64,000 nucleotides of DNA. Source: Streptomyces sulfonofaciens. Its GTDB lineage: Bacteria; Actinomycetota; Actinomycetes; Streptomycetales; Streptomycetaceae. The notes under the pieces were generated by a model, which was not told where the DNA came from, did not search any database, and saw only the letters and a program-made list of their open reading frames with translations. The stretch is from positions 1 through 64,000 of the forward strand of contig NZ_BNCD01000028.1 of assembly GCF_014656295.1 (NCBI RefSeq). Reading direction: 5' to 3'. The first letter of the stretch is position 1. Each line of letters opens with the position of its first letter. Made by a program: the position numbers and the translations under genes. Below, one piece after another: positions 49,463 to 57,474 of this stretch.

Positions 49463-50527
49463 ATGACGGAGATACAGGCCCTGGTCCTCACGTCCGGGAC
49501 ACCGGCCCTGCGCAGCCGCCCGTCCCCCGCCCCGCACCACCCCGACGACGTCGTGGTCCGGGTGGCCGCGACCGGTATCTGCGGCACCGACCGCGGCATC
49601 GTCCTCGGGGAGTTCCCCGCCCTCGACGGCGTCGTCCTCGGGCACGAGGCGGCCGGCGTGGTCCAGGCCGTGGGGACCGCGGTGACGGAGGTGTCCCCCG
49701 GCGACCGGGTGGTGGTCAACCCCACCTACACCTGCGGCCGGTGCCGCCCCTGCCGGCGCGGCCTGGCCGCCCACTGCACGGCCAAGGACGGCCGTGAGAT
49801 CGGTGTCGACCGGGACGGCACGATGGCCGGGGCGGTGGTCGTCCCCGAGCGCTTCGCCTGCCCGATCCCCGACACCGTGTCCTTCCGGCGCGCCGCCGTC
49901 ATCGAGCCGCTGGCCTGCGTCCTCACCAATGTGGAGGCGGCCGCGCCACGGCCCGACGACCGGGTCCTGGTGGTCGGCGGCGGGCCCATCGGGACCCTGT
50001 GCGCCCTGGTGTTCGCGCACCGCGGCGTGCGGACCGTCCTGCTGGAACGCGATGCGACCCGCGCCGCGCTGGCCCGCGGCATCCTCCCGGACGCCGTCGA
50101 GGTGGCCACCGGCTCGGGACCGGGCATCGGCCTGCCCGCCGGGCTGCTGCCGCACCGCCCGGACGTGGTGGTCGACACCACCGGGGTGCTCCTGGAGGAG
50201 GCGCTGGCGCTGGTCGCGGCCGCGGGCACGGTCGTCGTGATGGGCGAACGCGAACACGCCCGCGCCTCGGTGCCGCTGCGCCCGCTGGTCACCAGCGGCG
50301 TGCGCGTCATCGGGGCCGGGCCCTACCCGCCGCGCCTCTTCGAGGCCGCCGTCGACCTCGCCGCGGACCTGCCCCTCGAACGGATCGTCACCGCCGCGTT
50401 CCCGCTCGCCGCCTACCGGGAGGCATTCGCCGCCCTCGGTGCCCCCCTAGAGCCGGGCGCGGGCGCGGGGGCGTACACGGCGATGAAGGTCCTGCTCGTC
50501 TCCGATCCCGAGCTGGCCGGCCGATGA
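49463..50527 (+). CDS. Zinc-dependent alcohol dehydrogenase (MDR family)
   Basis: 354 residues. Catalytic zinc ligands C40 (GICGTDRG) and H61 (VLGHEAAGVV); a structural zinc loop CGRCRPCRRGLAAHC gives four cysteines. The Rossmann loop VLVVGGGPIGTLCALV is intact. Family members oxidise sugar and cyclitol alcohols (sorbitol, threonine, or 2-deoxy-scyllo-inosamine dehydrogenases). It could make the ketone used by the class III aminotransferase ~4 kb away. The stop overlaps the next start (ATGA at 50524). Confidence 0.9.
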   Translation: MTEIQALVLTSGTPALRSRPSPAPHHPDDVVVRVAATGICGTDRGIVLGEFPALDGVVLGHEAAGVVQAVGTAVTEVSPGDRVVVNPTYTCGRCRPCRRGLAAHCTAKDGREIGVDRDGTMAGAVVVPERFACPIPDTVSFRRAAVIEPLACVLTNVEAAAPRPDDRVLVVGGGPIGTLCALVFAHRGVRTVLLERDATRAALARGILPDAVEVATGSGPGIGLPAGLLPHRPDVVVDTTGVLLEEALALVAAAGTVVVMGEREHARASVPLRPLVTSGVRVIGAGPYPPRLFEAAVDLAADLPLERIVTAAFPLAAYREAFAALGAPLEPGAGAGAYTAMKVLLVSDPELAGR

Positions 50528-51213
50528 GCGGCCCAGCCGCAGCGGCCGGGACCGGTGGCGCGCGCCCACCCGCGGGGCCGGACCACCCGTGGCTGGTGTT
50601 CGACTACGGCGAGGTCATCAGCGACCACCAGGACGTCCGCCCGAGGCTGGCGGAACTGCTGGGGGCGCCGCTCGCCGCATTCTGCGCCGCGTGGGCGGCC
50701 GAACGTGCCGCCTACGATCGGGGGGCGACGGACCTCGACTACTGGCAGTCGGTCGGCGAGCGGGTCGCACGGCCGGTCGACGAGCCGCTGGCCGCCCGGC
50801 TCACCGCCGTCGACTTCGGCGGCTGGTCCGGGACCCGGCCGGACGCGGTCGCCCTGCTGGGTGAACTCGCCGCGCACGGCGTCCGGCTGGCGCTGCTGTC
50901 CAACGCCCCGCGGTCGCACGCGCGCCGCTTCCGCGCGCAGCCGTGGGCCGCCTACTTCCACCACCTGCTGTTCTCCGGTGAACTCGGCACGGCCAAACCG
51001 GACCGTGCGGTGTGGGACGCGCTGGGCGAGCGGCTGGGCGCCCGGCCCGGTGACTGCCTCTTCCTCGACGACCGGTACGAGAACGTGGACGGTGCGCGCC
51101 GGGCGGGTCTTGGTGCGGTGCACTGGACGGGCACGGAGGCGGGGCGCCGCCGGCTCACCGCCCTCGGCCTGTTGCCGCGGCGGACCGCAGGGCCGGACGA
51201 CCGCCCGCGCTGA
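50524..51213 (+). CDS. HAD-superfamily hydrolase (YihX-like)
   Basis: 229 residues. Motif I is LVFDYGEVISD, the DxG form with Gly at the second position of the DxD pair's neighbour, as in YihX/FMN-phosphatase-like HADs. LALLSNAPRSHAR is motif II, AKPDRAVWDALGERLG motif III and CLFLDDRYENVDGARRAGLGAVHW motif IV. YihX-type enzymes dephosphorylate alpha-glucose-1-phosphate and similar. Translationally coupled to the alcohol dehydrogenase. It is the third HAD of this region; together with the IMPase they balance the three kinases. Confidence 0.87.
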   Translation: MSGPAAAAGTGGARPPAGPDHPWLVFDYGEVISDHQDVRPRLAELLGAPLAAFCAAWAAERAAYDRGATDLDYWQSVGERVARPVDEPLAARLTAVDFGGWSGTRPDAVALLGELAAHGVRLALLSNAPRSHARRFRAQPWAAYFHHLLFSGELGTAKPDRAVWDALGERLGARPGDCLFLDDRYENVDGARRAGLGAVHWTGTEAGRRRLTALGLLPRRTAGPDDRPR

Positions 51214-51236
51214 CCGGCGGTCCGCTTCGCCGGTCA
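51211..51236. terminator. Hairpin containing both convergent stop codons
   Basis: TGACCGGCG (51211-51219) and CGCCGGTCA (51228-51236) form a perfect 9-bp stem with an eight-base loop. The left arm starts with the stop codon of the HAD gene and the right arm ends with the stop codon of the permease gene. Confidence 0.55.
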
Positions 51237-52625
51237 CGGCCGGGGCGCGGTACTCCGCTCCTCCCGGCCGGCCCCGGTCGCCCGCTCCTCCTCCTCGTCG
51301 AACGAGAGCTGGGGCGGCGGGGTGCGGAACAGCCTGGTCACATAGGCCAGGTAGACGATCCCGAGGGCGAGCCAGACCGCTCCCAGGACGAGTGCCGCGG
51401 TGTCGAGGTGGATCAGCAGCCAGATGTCTACGGCAGCGCCGACGAGGGGGACGAGCACGCACGCCAGCGGGTTGGGCCGGCCACCGGCCCGGCGCTCGCG
51501 GACGAACGTGGCGATGACGCTGAGGTTGACGAAGGTGAAGGCGGTGAAGGCGCCGAAGTTGATGAAGGAGGTGGAGGTGGCGACATCCAGCTTCAGCGCG
51601 ACGAGGCCGACGGCCCCGGTCAGCAGGATGTTGCGGGCGGGGGTGCGGAAGCGGGGGTGGACGTGGCCGAAGAACCTGCGCGGGAGTACGGAGTCGCGGC
51701 CCATGGCGAACAGCAGGCGCGAACTGCTGGCCTGGGCGGCGATGCCGGAGGCGAACTGGGCCACCACCAGTCCGGCGAGGAAGCAGGAGGAGAACAGGTC
51801 GCCGCCGATGGTCCTGGCGATCTCGAAGGCCGCCGAGCCGGAGTCCTTGAAGGCGGAGCCCGGGTGGGCCAGTTGCGTGGTGTAGGCGAGCGCGATGAAC
51901 GTGCCGCCGCCTATCAGGGCGGTCAGCAGGATCGCGCGGGGCATCGTCCGCTCGGCGTCGACGGTCTCCTCGGTGAGCGTGGTGACCGCGTCGAAGCCGA
52001 GGAAGGAGTAGGCGGCGATCGCCGCACCGGCGGAGGTGCCCGCGAGGGTCGTCGCGCCGTTGGCGAAGGGCGCGGCGCTGAGCAGGGCGCCGGCCCCGTG
52101 CTGGTCGAAGACGTGCCGGAGGGACAGCAGCGCGAAGATGACGAGCACCAGGACCTGGAAGACCATCAGCAGGTCGTTGACCCGCTCCGCCGTCCTGATC
52201 CCGCGCACGTTCAGTGCCGTGGTCAGGACCACGAAGCCGATGATCCACACCCAGGAGGGCACGCCGGGGAACTGGGCCCCCAGGTACGCCCCGCCGATCA
52301 GCCAGATGACCATGGGCAGGAAGAAGTAGTCCAGCAGCGTCGCCCAGCCCACCAGGAAGCCCACCCGTGAGTCGACGGCACGCCGTACGTAGGTGTAGGC
52401 GGAGCCGGCCACGGGATGGGCGGCGGCCATCCTGCCGTAGCTGTGGGCGGTGAACAGCATGGCCACGAGCGCGAGCGCGTACGCGGTGGGAACCGTGCCG
52501 CCGGTGGTGTCGGCGACCACGCCGAAGGTGCCCAGCACGATCAGCGGCGTCATGTACGCGAGGCCGAAGAGCACGACGGCCCGCAGGCGCAGGGTCCGTG
52601 CCAGCGAGGGGGCGGTGTTGTCCAT
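51234..52625 (-). CDS. APC-family amino acid/amine permease
   Basis: 463 residues with twelve predicted membrane helices. LRAVVLFGLAYMTPLIVLGTFGVV (helix 1), GRMAAAHPVAGSAYTYVRRAV (helix 2-3 loop), AAIAAYSFLGFDAVTTLTEET (helix 6) and QASSSRLLFAMGRDSVLPRRFF are hallmarks of the APC superfamily, closest in pattern to putrescine/ethanolamine-type importers. The tail is acidic. It is 18 bp downstream of the nitrilase-family gene on the same strand, so uptake and hydrolysis of an amine, amide or nitrile are likely linked (inference). Confidence 0.88.
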   Translation of the reverse strand: MDNTAPSLARTLRLRAVVLFGLAYMTPLIVLGTFGVVADTTGGTVPTAYALALVAMLFTAHSYGRMAAAHPVAGSAYTYVRRAVDSRVGFLVGWATLLDYFFLPMVIWLIGGAYLGAQFPGVPSWVWIIGFVVLTTALNVRGIRTAERVNDLLMVFQVLVLVIFALLSLRHVFDQHGAGALLSAAPFANGATTLAGTSAGAAIAAYSFLGFDAVTTLTEETVDAERTMPRAILLTALIGGGTFIALAYTTQLAHPGSAFKDSGSAAFEIARTIGGDLFSSCFLAGLVVAQFASGIAAQASSSRLLFAMGRDSVLPRRFFGHVHPRFRTPARNILLTGAVGLVALKLDVATSTSFINFGAFTAFTFVNLSVIATFVRERRAGGRPNPLACVLVPLVGAAVDIWLLIHLDTAALVLGAVWLALGIVYLAYVTRLFRTPPPQLSFDEEEERATGAGREERSTAPRP

Positions 52626-52643
52626 GGGGCGGCTCCGTGCGGG

Positions 52644-53519
52644 TCAGCGGCGGTGGGCGGGGGACCAGGTGCGGGGGTCGATGCGGCCGCCGTACAGCGG
52701 GAGGTCGACGGGGGCGTCCGCGTCGGTGAACTGGCTCCACATGCGGTTGAGCCCGGCGGTGCCGAAGGTGCGCACCCGGGTGACGTCGTCCAGGTCCAGC
52801 ACGTCGGTGAGCACGGTGGCACCGGCGTCGGGGGCCTCGGTGCGTACCCGGCCCTCCGGGTCGACGACCAGGCTGCGGCCGGTGCCCACCGGGCCCGCGG
52901 TGTTCACGCTCACCACGAAGACCTGGTTGACGATGGCGTTGGCGCGGGCCAGGACGAGTTCCTGGGCCCGGTCGCCGGTGGTGGTCATGACGGGGTTGAC
53001 GATCACCTCCGCGCCCATCCAGGCAAGCTGCCGCCCGACCTCGGGGAACCAGGCGTCGTAGCAGATGGCGAAGCCGACGCGGCCCGCCTCCGGGACGTCG
53101 AGGACCACGAACCTGTCGCCCGGGGCGAAGGGCTCGTACGGCCGCCACGGGAAGACCTTGCGGTAGGAGGCCGCGAGCCGGCCGTCGGGCGAGAAGGCCA
53201 GGGCGGTGTTGAACAACTCACCCTCGGGGCCGCGCTCGCAGATGCTGCCCGGCAGCAGCCAGATGCCCAGGTCGCCGGCGAGCTCTCCGAGCTCCGCGAC
53301 CCTTCGGCCGGTCAGCGGCACCGCGGCGTCCCGCATCTGCTCCTCGGTGCGGCCGGGCGGGCCGTCGACGCCGCACAGGTGCAGCTCGGGGAAGGCCGCC
53401 AGGCGGGTCTGCGGGAACCGCTCGACGAGGCGGCCGACCTCTTCCGCGAAACCGGACACCGGCTCGGCGGCCGGGCGGGGCGGCGCCTGCACGACGGCGA
53501 TGGGCAGGGGTCGGGACAC
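52644..53519 (-). CDS. Carbon-nitrogen hydrolase (nitrilase superfamily)
   Basis: 291 residues. The catalytic triad is visible: E45 (LAAFPELHLCG), K121 (ASYRKVFPWRPYE) and C153 (GFAICYDAWFPE), with normal spacing. The fold is the alpha-beta-beta-alpha amidase sandwich. Members hydrolyse aliphatic amides, carbamoyl compounds or, less often, nitriles. It is co-transcribed with the APC permease and divergent from a FadR-type regulator at 53621. A short alternative start exists, but ATG at 53519 gives the family's usual N-terminal strand (RPLPIAVVQAPP). Confidence 0.88.
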   Translation of the reverse strand: MSRPLPIAVVQAPPRPAAEPVSGFAEEVGRLVERFPQTRLAAFPELHLCGVDGPPGRTEEQMRDAAVPLTGRRVAELGELAGDLGIWLLPGSICERGPEGELFNTALAFSPDGRLAASYRKVFPWRPYEPFAPGDRFVVLDVPEAGRVGFAICYDAWFPEVGRQLAWMGAEVIVNPVMTTTGDRAQELVLARANAIVNQVFVVSVNTAGPVGTGRSLVVDPEGRVRTEAPDAGATVLTDVLDLDDVTRVRTFGTAGLNRMWSQFTDADAPVDLPLYGGRIDPRTWSPAHRR

Positions 53520-53556
53520 GAGGAGCCACCTTCACACTCAGGGACGGAGCAAAATT

Positions 53557-53598
53557 AGAGCAGAATGAGCAGTTAAACAAGAGTGCTTATTCTGAGCT
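53557..53598. promoter_or_regulatory. Imperfect inverted repeat, operator of the amidase/permease locus
   Basis: AGAGCAGAATGAGCA (53557-53571) and TGCTTATTCTGAGCT (53584-53598) match as reverse complements at 12 of 15 positions around a 12-base centre. It lies in the only AT-rich part of the 101-bp divergent region between the amidase and the GntR gene, ending 22 bp before the regulator's start. Confidence 0.6.
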
Positions 53599-53620
53599 GT
53601 TTTCTCGGTAGGGTGACGCC

Positions 53621-54373
53621 ATGGCTGGCTCCTGCGACAGACCGACCCCGGGTGCGGCCCTGGCACTCGACGCACCGGCCCTCCACGGCATCCGGCGGTT
53701 GTCCGCCCTGGAGACCGTGCGCGCCCGGATCGCGCTCGCCGTCGACCTCGGCCTGCTCGCCCCGGGGGAGCGGCTGCCCGGCGCCGCCGAGATCGCCGCG
53801 GCGCTGGGCGTCGGGGAGATCACCGTCCGGCGGGCCCTGGTGTCGCTGTGCGAGGAGGGCGTCCTGGAGCGCCGTCGGGGCCGGTCGGGCGGCACCTTGG
53901 TCGCCCGGCGGCCGGCCACCGGGACGGTGGGGGCCGTCGACACCTACCGGGCCGACGCCGAGGCGGTGCACCGGCTGATCGACCACAGGCTCGCCCTGGA
54001 GTGCGGCATCGCGCACCTCGCCGCCGTCGAGTCCGACGAGGCGGCCCTGCGGCCGCTCGACGACCTGGTGCGGGAGATGGACCGGGCCGCGGGCTGGGCG
54101 CAGTTCCACGGCTGTGACGAGCGCTTCCACCTCGCCGTGGCCGCCATGACGGGCGCGCCCTCGATCACCGGGCCCTACGGGGCCGTGCTCCGCGATCTCT
54201 ACCGGTACTACCTGCCGTATCCGAGGGAGGCCCTGCTGCGGTCCAACCGCGAGCACCGGGAACTGGTCGAGGCGCTTCGGCGCGGTGACGCCGCGGCGGC
54301 CGGCGAGATCGCGCGCCGGCACGTCCAGACGCTGCACCGGACGATGTTCGTGGGCCTGCTGGACGGCCGCTGA
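53621..54373 (+). CDS. GntR/FadR-family transcriptional regulator
   Basis: 250 residues. Winged helix about residues 27-95 (ETVRARIALAVDLGLLAPGERLPGAAEIAAALGVGEITVRRALVSL) and an FCD ligand-binding domain about 110-235 with the metal-type residues in HRLIDHRLALECGIAHLAA, CDERFHLAVAAMTG and SNREHRELVEALRRGD. It faces the amidase/permease operon across a divergent region with a strong inverted repeat, and probably represses both directions until an amide- or acid-derived ligand binds (inference). Confidence 0.9.
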   Translation: MAGSCDRPTPGAALALDAPALHGIRRLSALETVRARIALAVDLGLLAPGERLPGAAEIAAALGVGEITVRRALVSLCEEGVLERRRGRSGGTLVARRPATGTVGAVDTYRADAEAVHRLIDHRLALECGIAHLAAVESDEAALRPLDDLVREMDRAAGWAQFHGCDERFHLAVAAMTGAPSITGPYGAVLRDLYRYYLPYPREALLRSNREHRELVEALRRGDAAAAGEIARRHVQTLHRTMFVGLLDGR

Positions 54374-54413
54374 CCGCAGCCGCCGGTGCCCTGCGGGGCC
54401 CGCACGGCACGGG

Positions 54414-54450
54414 GCGAGGGGGCGGAAGGAATGCCCTTCCGCCCCCTCGC
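54414..54450. terminator. 16-bp perfect stem terminator
   Basis: GCGAGGGGGCGGAAGG (54414-54429) and CCTTCCGCCCCCTCGC (54435-54450) pair perfectly around a five-base loop, between the GntR stop (54373) and the convergent CHRD gene stop (54488). Confidence 0.7.
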
Positions 54451-54487
54451 ACACGACGGGGCCGTGCCGCCGTCGGACCGGCGGGTG

Positions 54488-55477
54488 TCAGAACAACTGG
54501 CCGCGGACGGCGCCGTCGGGGAACTGGTCCGTGTGGAGGTTGAAGTAGAAGCCCACGGGGTTGTGCCGGATCCGGGCGACCAGGGCCGGGTCCTGGCCGG
54601 TCGCGGTGCCGGAGGCGGCGAAGACGTTCTGGGGCATCGGCGTGGTGAACAGCGGCACCTTCACATCGCCGTTCACACCGAGGGCGCCCTGGTGGATGTG
54701 GCCGAGGGTGGGCTCGTCGATGTTCACCCAGGCGGTGGAGTAGTCGATGCTGGTGCCGTGCGGGTCCATGAAGGCGACGGCGTGGCCGTCGGGGTCGTCG
54801 ACCTTCTTGCCGGCCGCCTTGACCTCCTGCCCGCCGTCCGCGAGGGCCAGCAGCCTGGTGCCGTGGATGATGTCCAGGGGGTTGACCCGGTGGCTGACGG
54901 GGGTGAGCTGGCCGCGGACGGCGCCGCCCGGGAACTCCTTGGTGTGCAGGTTGAGGTAGAACCCGGCCGGGTCGGTGCGCAGCGAACGCGCCAACCCGGT
55001 GTCCGACACCGTGACCTGGCCGGCGGCGGCGGTCACGGTGTCGGGCATCGGCGTGGTGAAAAGCGGCACCTTCACATCGCCGTTGACGCCCGCCCTGCCC
55101 TGGTGGATGTGACCGAGGGTGGGAGCGGTGATGTTCTTCCACCGGAACGCGAAGGTGACCCGGTCGCCCTTCAGCGTCACCAGGGCGACGGCGGAGCCGT
55201 CGGGGTCGCCCACCGGCGGCTGCCCGGGGACCTGGACCTCCTGGGCGCCGGTGAGCCGCGCCTCGTAGTAGGTGGCGGGCCCGTGGACGGCGGCCGTCGG
55301 GGCTGCGCCCCGGGCGCCGGGGGTGCCCTCGGGCATGTCCATCCCGGGCATGCCGGCACCCGTCGAGGCGCCGTACGAACCGCCGTGCGGGTGGCCGGCG
55401 TGGGCGACCGCGGGGGCCGCGGTCGCCAGGGTCAGGACGGCGGCGGCGGCCAGCAGCGAACAGCGCTTGCTCAGCAT
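54488..55477 (-). CDS. Secreted protein with two CHRD domains
   Basis: 329 residues. A Sec signal (LSKRCSLLAAAAVLTLATAAPAVAHA) is followed by a Gly/His-rich linker. Two CHRD repeats follow: ~75-180 (YYEARLTGAQEVQVPG, then GHIHQGRAGVNGDVKVPLF and FYLNLHTKEFPGGAVRGQL) and ~195-329, with the same GHIHQGALGVNGDVKVPLF and FYFNLHTDQFPDGAVRGQLF elements. CHRD domains are extracellular beta-folds of unclear bacterial function. A TGAACG-N17-CGTAGT element lies upstream, matching the ECF sigma gene's own promoter region. AGGAG precedes the start. Confidence 0.88.
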   Translation of the reverse strand: MLSKRCSLLAAAAVLTLATAAPAVAHAGHPHGGSYGASTGAGMPGMDMPEGTPGARGAAPTAAVHGPATYYEARLTGAQEVQVPGQPPVGDPDGSAVALVTLKGDRVTFAFRWKNITAPTLGHIHQGRAGVNGDVKVPLFTTPMPDTVTAAAGQVTVSDTGLARSLRTDPAGFYLNLHTKEFPGGAVRGQLTPVSHRVNPLDIIHGTRLLALADGGQEVKAAGKKVDDPDGHAVAFMDPHGTSIDYSTAWVNIDEPTLGHIHQGALGVNGDVKVPLFTTPMPQNVFAASGTATGQDPALVARIRHNPVGFYFNLHTDQFPDGAVRGQLF

Positions 55478-55546
55478 GGTCTTCGTCTCCTTCGGTTCCG
55501 GTGAGGTTCTGGACGAGCCGCCCCGCTTCGGGACCGGCTACCCGTG

Positions 55547-55575
55547 ACTACGTCGCCTTGCGCCGCATTCGTTCA
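55547..55575 (-). promoter_or_regulatory. ECF-type promoter candidate for the CHRD gene
   Basis: Reading leftwards, TGAACG (55575-55570), 17 bp, then CGTAGT (55552-55547). The same TGAACG-N17-CGT arrangement occurs before the lipoprotein gene and before the ECF sigma gene in this locus. Start codon 70 bp downstream. Confidence 0.6.
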
Positions 55576-55645
55576 CATGAGGTGGCCGGCAGCCGCGGAG
55601 GCGGTGCGCGGAGCGGATGCCGAGCGCGGCGGTCGGGACGAGCGG

Positions 55646-55674
55646 TGAACGGTGCGCCCGGTCCGCGCCGTGTA
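55646..55674 (+). promoter_or_regulatory. ECF-type promoter candidate for the lipoprotein gene
   Basis: TGAACG (55646-55651), 17 bp, CGTGTA (55669-55674), 73 bp before the lipoprotein ATG. It lies in the divergent region shared with the CHRD gene and matches the other two sites in both boxes and spacing. Confidence 0.6.
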
Positions 55675-55747
55675 CAGCAGCACCGGGGCGATGCCGGGCA
55701 CGTCGGGTGCCCGGTGCCCGGTGCCCGATGACCCAGGGAGATCCCAT

Positions 55748-56230
55748 ATGCGTGTACGAATCGCCGCCGCGGCCGCCGTGCCCCTCCTGCTGGCCCTGTC
55801 CGCCTGCGGCGCGAACGGCGGCGACGGCCGGCACGGTGGCAAGGCCGCCGCGGCCCCGGCCCGGGGGGAGCAGTCGATGTCGGTCCAGGTGGTGAAGACG
55901 GACCTCGGCCCCATCCTCGCCGACCAGAGCGGGCGGACGCTCTACGCCTTCACCAAGGACAAGGCGGACGCGAGCACCTGCGACGCCAAGTGCATCGCCG
56001 TCTGGCCGGCCCTGTCCGGCCGGCAGCGGGCGGGCGCGGGCCCGGGCGCCGACCGGAACCTGGTCAGCGGGGTCGGCCGGACCAGGGGAACCGTCCAGAC
56101 CGCCTACAACCACTGGCCGCTCTACTACTACGCGGGCGATGCCGCGGCCGGGGACACCAACGGCCAGGGCCTGGACGGGCAGTGGTTCGTCCTCGGCGCC
56201 GACGGAAAGCTCGTCAAGAGGACCGCGTGA
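55748..56230 (+). CDS. Secreted-repeat lipoprotein (PF03640 type)
   Basis: 160 residues from ATG 55748, with GGGAG upstream. A lipoprotein signal with lipobox LSAC (LLLALSACGANGG) places it on the outer face of the membrane. The mature part shows the short repeat of the secreted-repeat/Lipoprotein_15 family: LADQSGRTLYAFTKDKADASTCDAKCIAVWPAL, then HWPLYYYAGDAAAGDTNGQGLDGQWFVLGADG. The two cysteines in the first repeat are conserved. Function is unknown in the family. Divergent from the CHRD gene and preceded by the same candidate ECF promoter. Confidence 0.87.
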   Translation: MRVRIAAAAAVPLLLALSACGANGGDGRHGGKAAAAPARGEQSMSVQVVKTDLGPILADQSGRTLYAFTKDKADASTCDAKCIAVWPALSGRQRAGAGPGADRNLVSGVGRTRGTVQTAYNHWPLYYYAGDAAAGDTNGQGLDGQWFVLGADGKLVKRTA

Positions 56231-56382
56231 GACACCCGGGGCCCCGGGCCCTTCCCCGACGGGCACGGACGCCGCCCGCGGACTGGAGCACCCGGGGGAG
56301 TGCGTGAGACGGCGAGGAGGTGCGGGGCGGCGGTCCGGGACGGTGGTCCCCGGATGGCCGTTTTGGGGCATGTGGCACCCTG

Positions 56383-57402
56383 ATGCCCGTGGAAAGACGA
56401 TTCCGGGCTGGGCGTGCTGCGCTCTCCTTGTCGGTGTTCGCGCTGGTGTCGGTGGTGGCGGCCCTCTCCCTGGTGGTGACCTCGGGCAGCCGGGGCGCCT
56501 CCGGTGTCTCCGCGGAGGTGGGCCCCTCCCCGAGGGACTTCATCGACATCCGCGACGTCGCGCGCTCCGCCGAACCCGCACCGGGCCCGGACGCCTCCAC
56601 GGGAACGTTCACCGAGGACTGCGGGCGCAACCAGGATGAGCACCGCAATGCCGACAATCTGGTGGCATCGCCGCGACTGAGGAACGGCGCCCACCACACC
56701 CACGACTACGTCGGCAACCTGTCGACCACCGCCTTCTCGACGGACGCCGGGCTCGCGGCGGCGCGGACCACCTGCACCGACGGGGACAGGTCCACCATCT
56801 ACTGGCCCGTCCTGCGCCGCCAGGACCGGCCGGCCTCCCACGCGCACGGCGACGAGGGCGAACACCACGGCAACATCGGGGAGATCCTGCCCCCGGCCTC
56901 GGTCATGGTGCAGTTCCGCGGCAGCAGGGCCACGCACGTGGTGCCGATGCCGCGCTTCCTGCGGATGCTCACCGGCGACCCGGTGGCGGGCACCGTCGGC
57001 CCGGAGCTGGCCCGTGCGCAGTGGGGCTGCACCGGGTACCCGGACCGCTTCACCACGCTCTACCCCAGGTGCCCGGACGGCGGCGTCACCCGCACCCTCG
57101 ACTTCCCCAGTTGCTGGAACGGCCTCGACACCGACAGCGAGGACCACCGGGGGCACGTCGCCTTCCCCGGCGCGAACGGCGCCTGCCCCCCGGGCACGTT
57201 CGCGGTGCCGCAACTGCGCGTCGTCGTCTCCTACCGGGTACCGAAGGGGGCGCCGATCGCCGTGGACGCGTTCTCCGAGCAGAAGCACGCCCCGATCACC
57301 GACCACGCCGGCTTCGTGAACGTCATGACGGAGGCCCAGATGGCCAGGGTCGTGGCATGCCTGAACGCGGGCCGCCACTGCCGGGTGGGGGAGCACGTGT
57401 GA
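56383..57402 (+). CDS. DUF1996 secreted protein
   Basis: 339 residues from ATG 56383; the ribosome site is weak, and a longer in-frame start at 56320 is possible. One N-terminal membrane segment or signal (AALSLSVFALVSVVAALSLVV) precedes an extracellular domain with DUF1996 marks: HHTHDYVGNLSTTAFST, SVMVQFRGSRATHV, and FPSCWNGLDTDSEDHRGHVAFP, followed by VPQLRVVVSYRV. These are common in Streptomyces and fungal secreted proteins; the function is not known. It sits between the lipoprotein and the sigma factor on the same strand, 152 bp after the lipoprotein, without its own TGAACG element. Confidence 0.85.
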   Translation: MPVERRFRAGRAALSLSVFALVSVVAALSLVVTSGSRGASGVSAEVGPSPRDFIDIRDVARSAEPAPGPDASTGTFTEDCGRNQDEHRNADNLVASPRLRNGAHHTHDYVGNLSTTAFSTDAGLAAARTTCTDGDRSTIYWPVLRRQDRPASHAHGDEGEHHGNIGEILPPASVMVQFRGSRATHVVPMPRFLRMLTGDPVAGTVGPELARAQWGCTGYPDRFTTLYPRCPDGGVTRTLDFPSCWNGLDTDSEDHRGHVAFPGANGACPPGTFAVPQLRVVVSYRVPKGAPIAVDAFSEQKHAPITDHAGFVNVMTEAQMARVVACLNAGRHCRVGEHV

Positions 57403-57413
57403 CGTGGCACACA

Positions 57414-57442
57414 TGAACGGTGCCGGGGTTCGGGTGCGTGTT
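57414..57442 (+). promoter_or_regulatory. ECF-type promoter candidate for the sigma/anti-sigma operon
   Basis: TGAACG (57414-57419), 17 bp, CGTGTT (57437-57442), 32 bp before the sigma gene start. The match to the sites at 55547 and 55646 suggests autoregulation. Confidence 0.6.
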
Positions 57443-57474
57443 GTGGTCAAAGCATCGGGAGACGGAGTGGGTGG

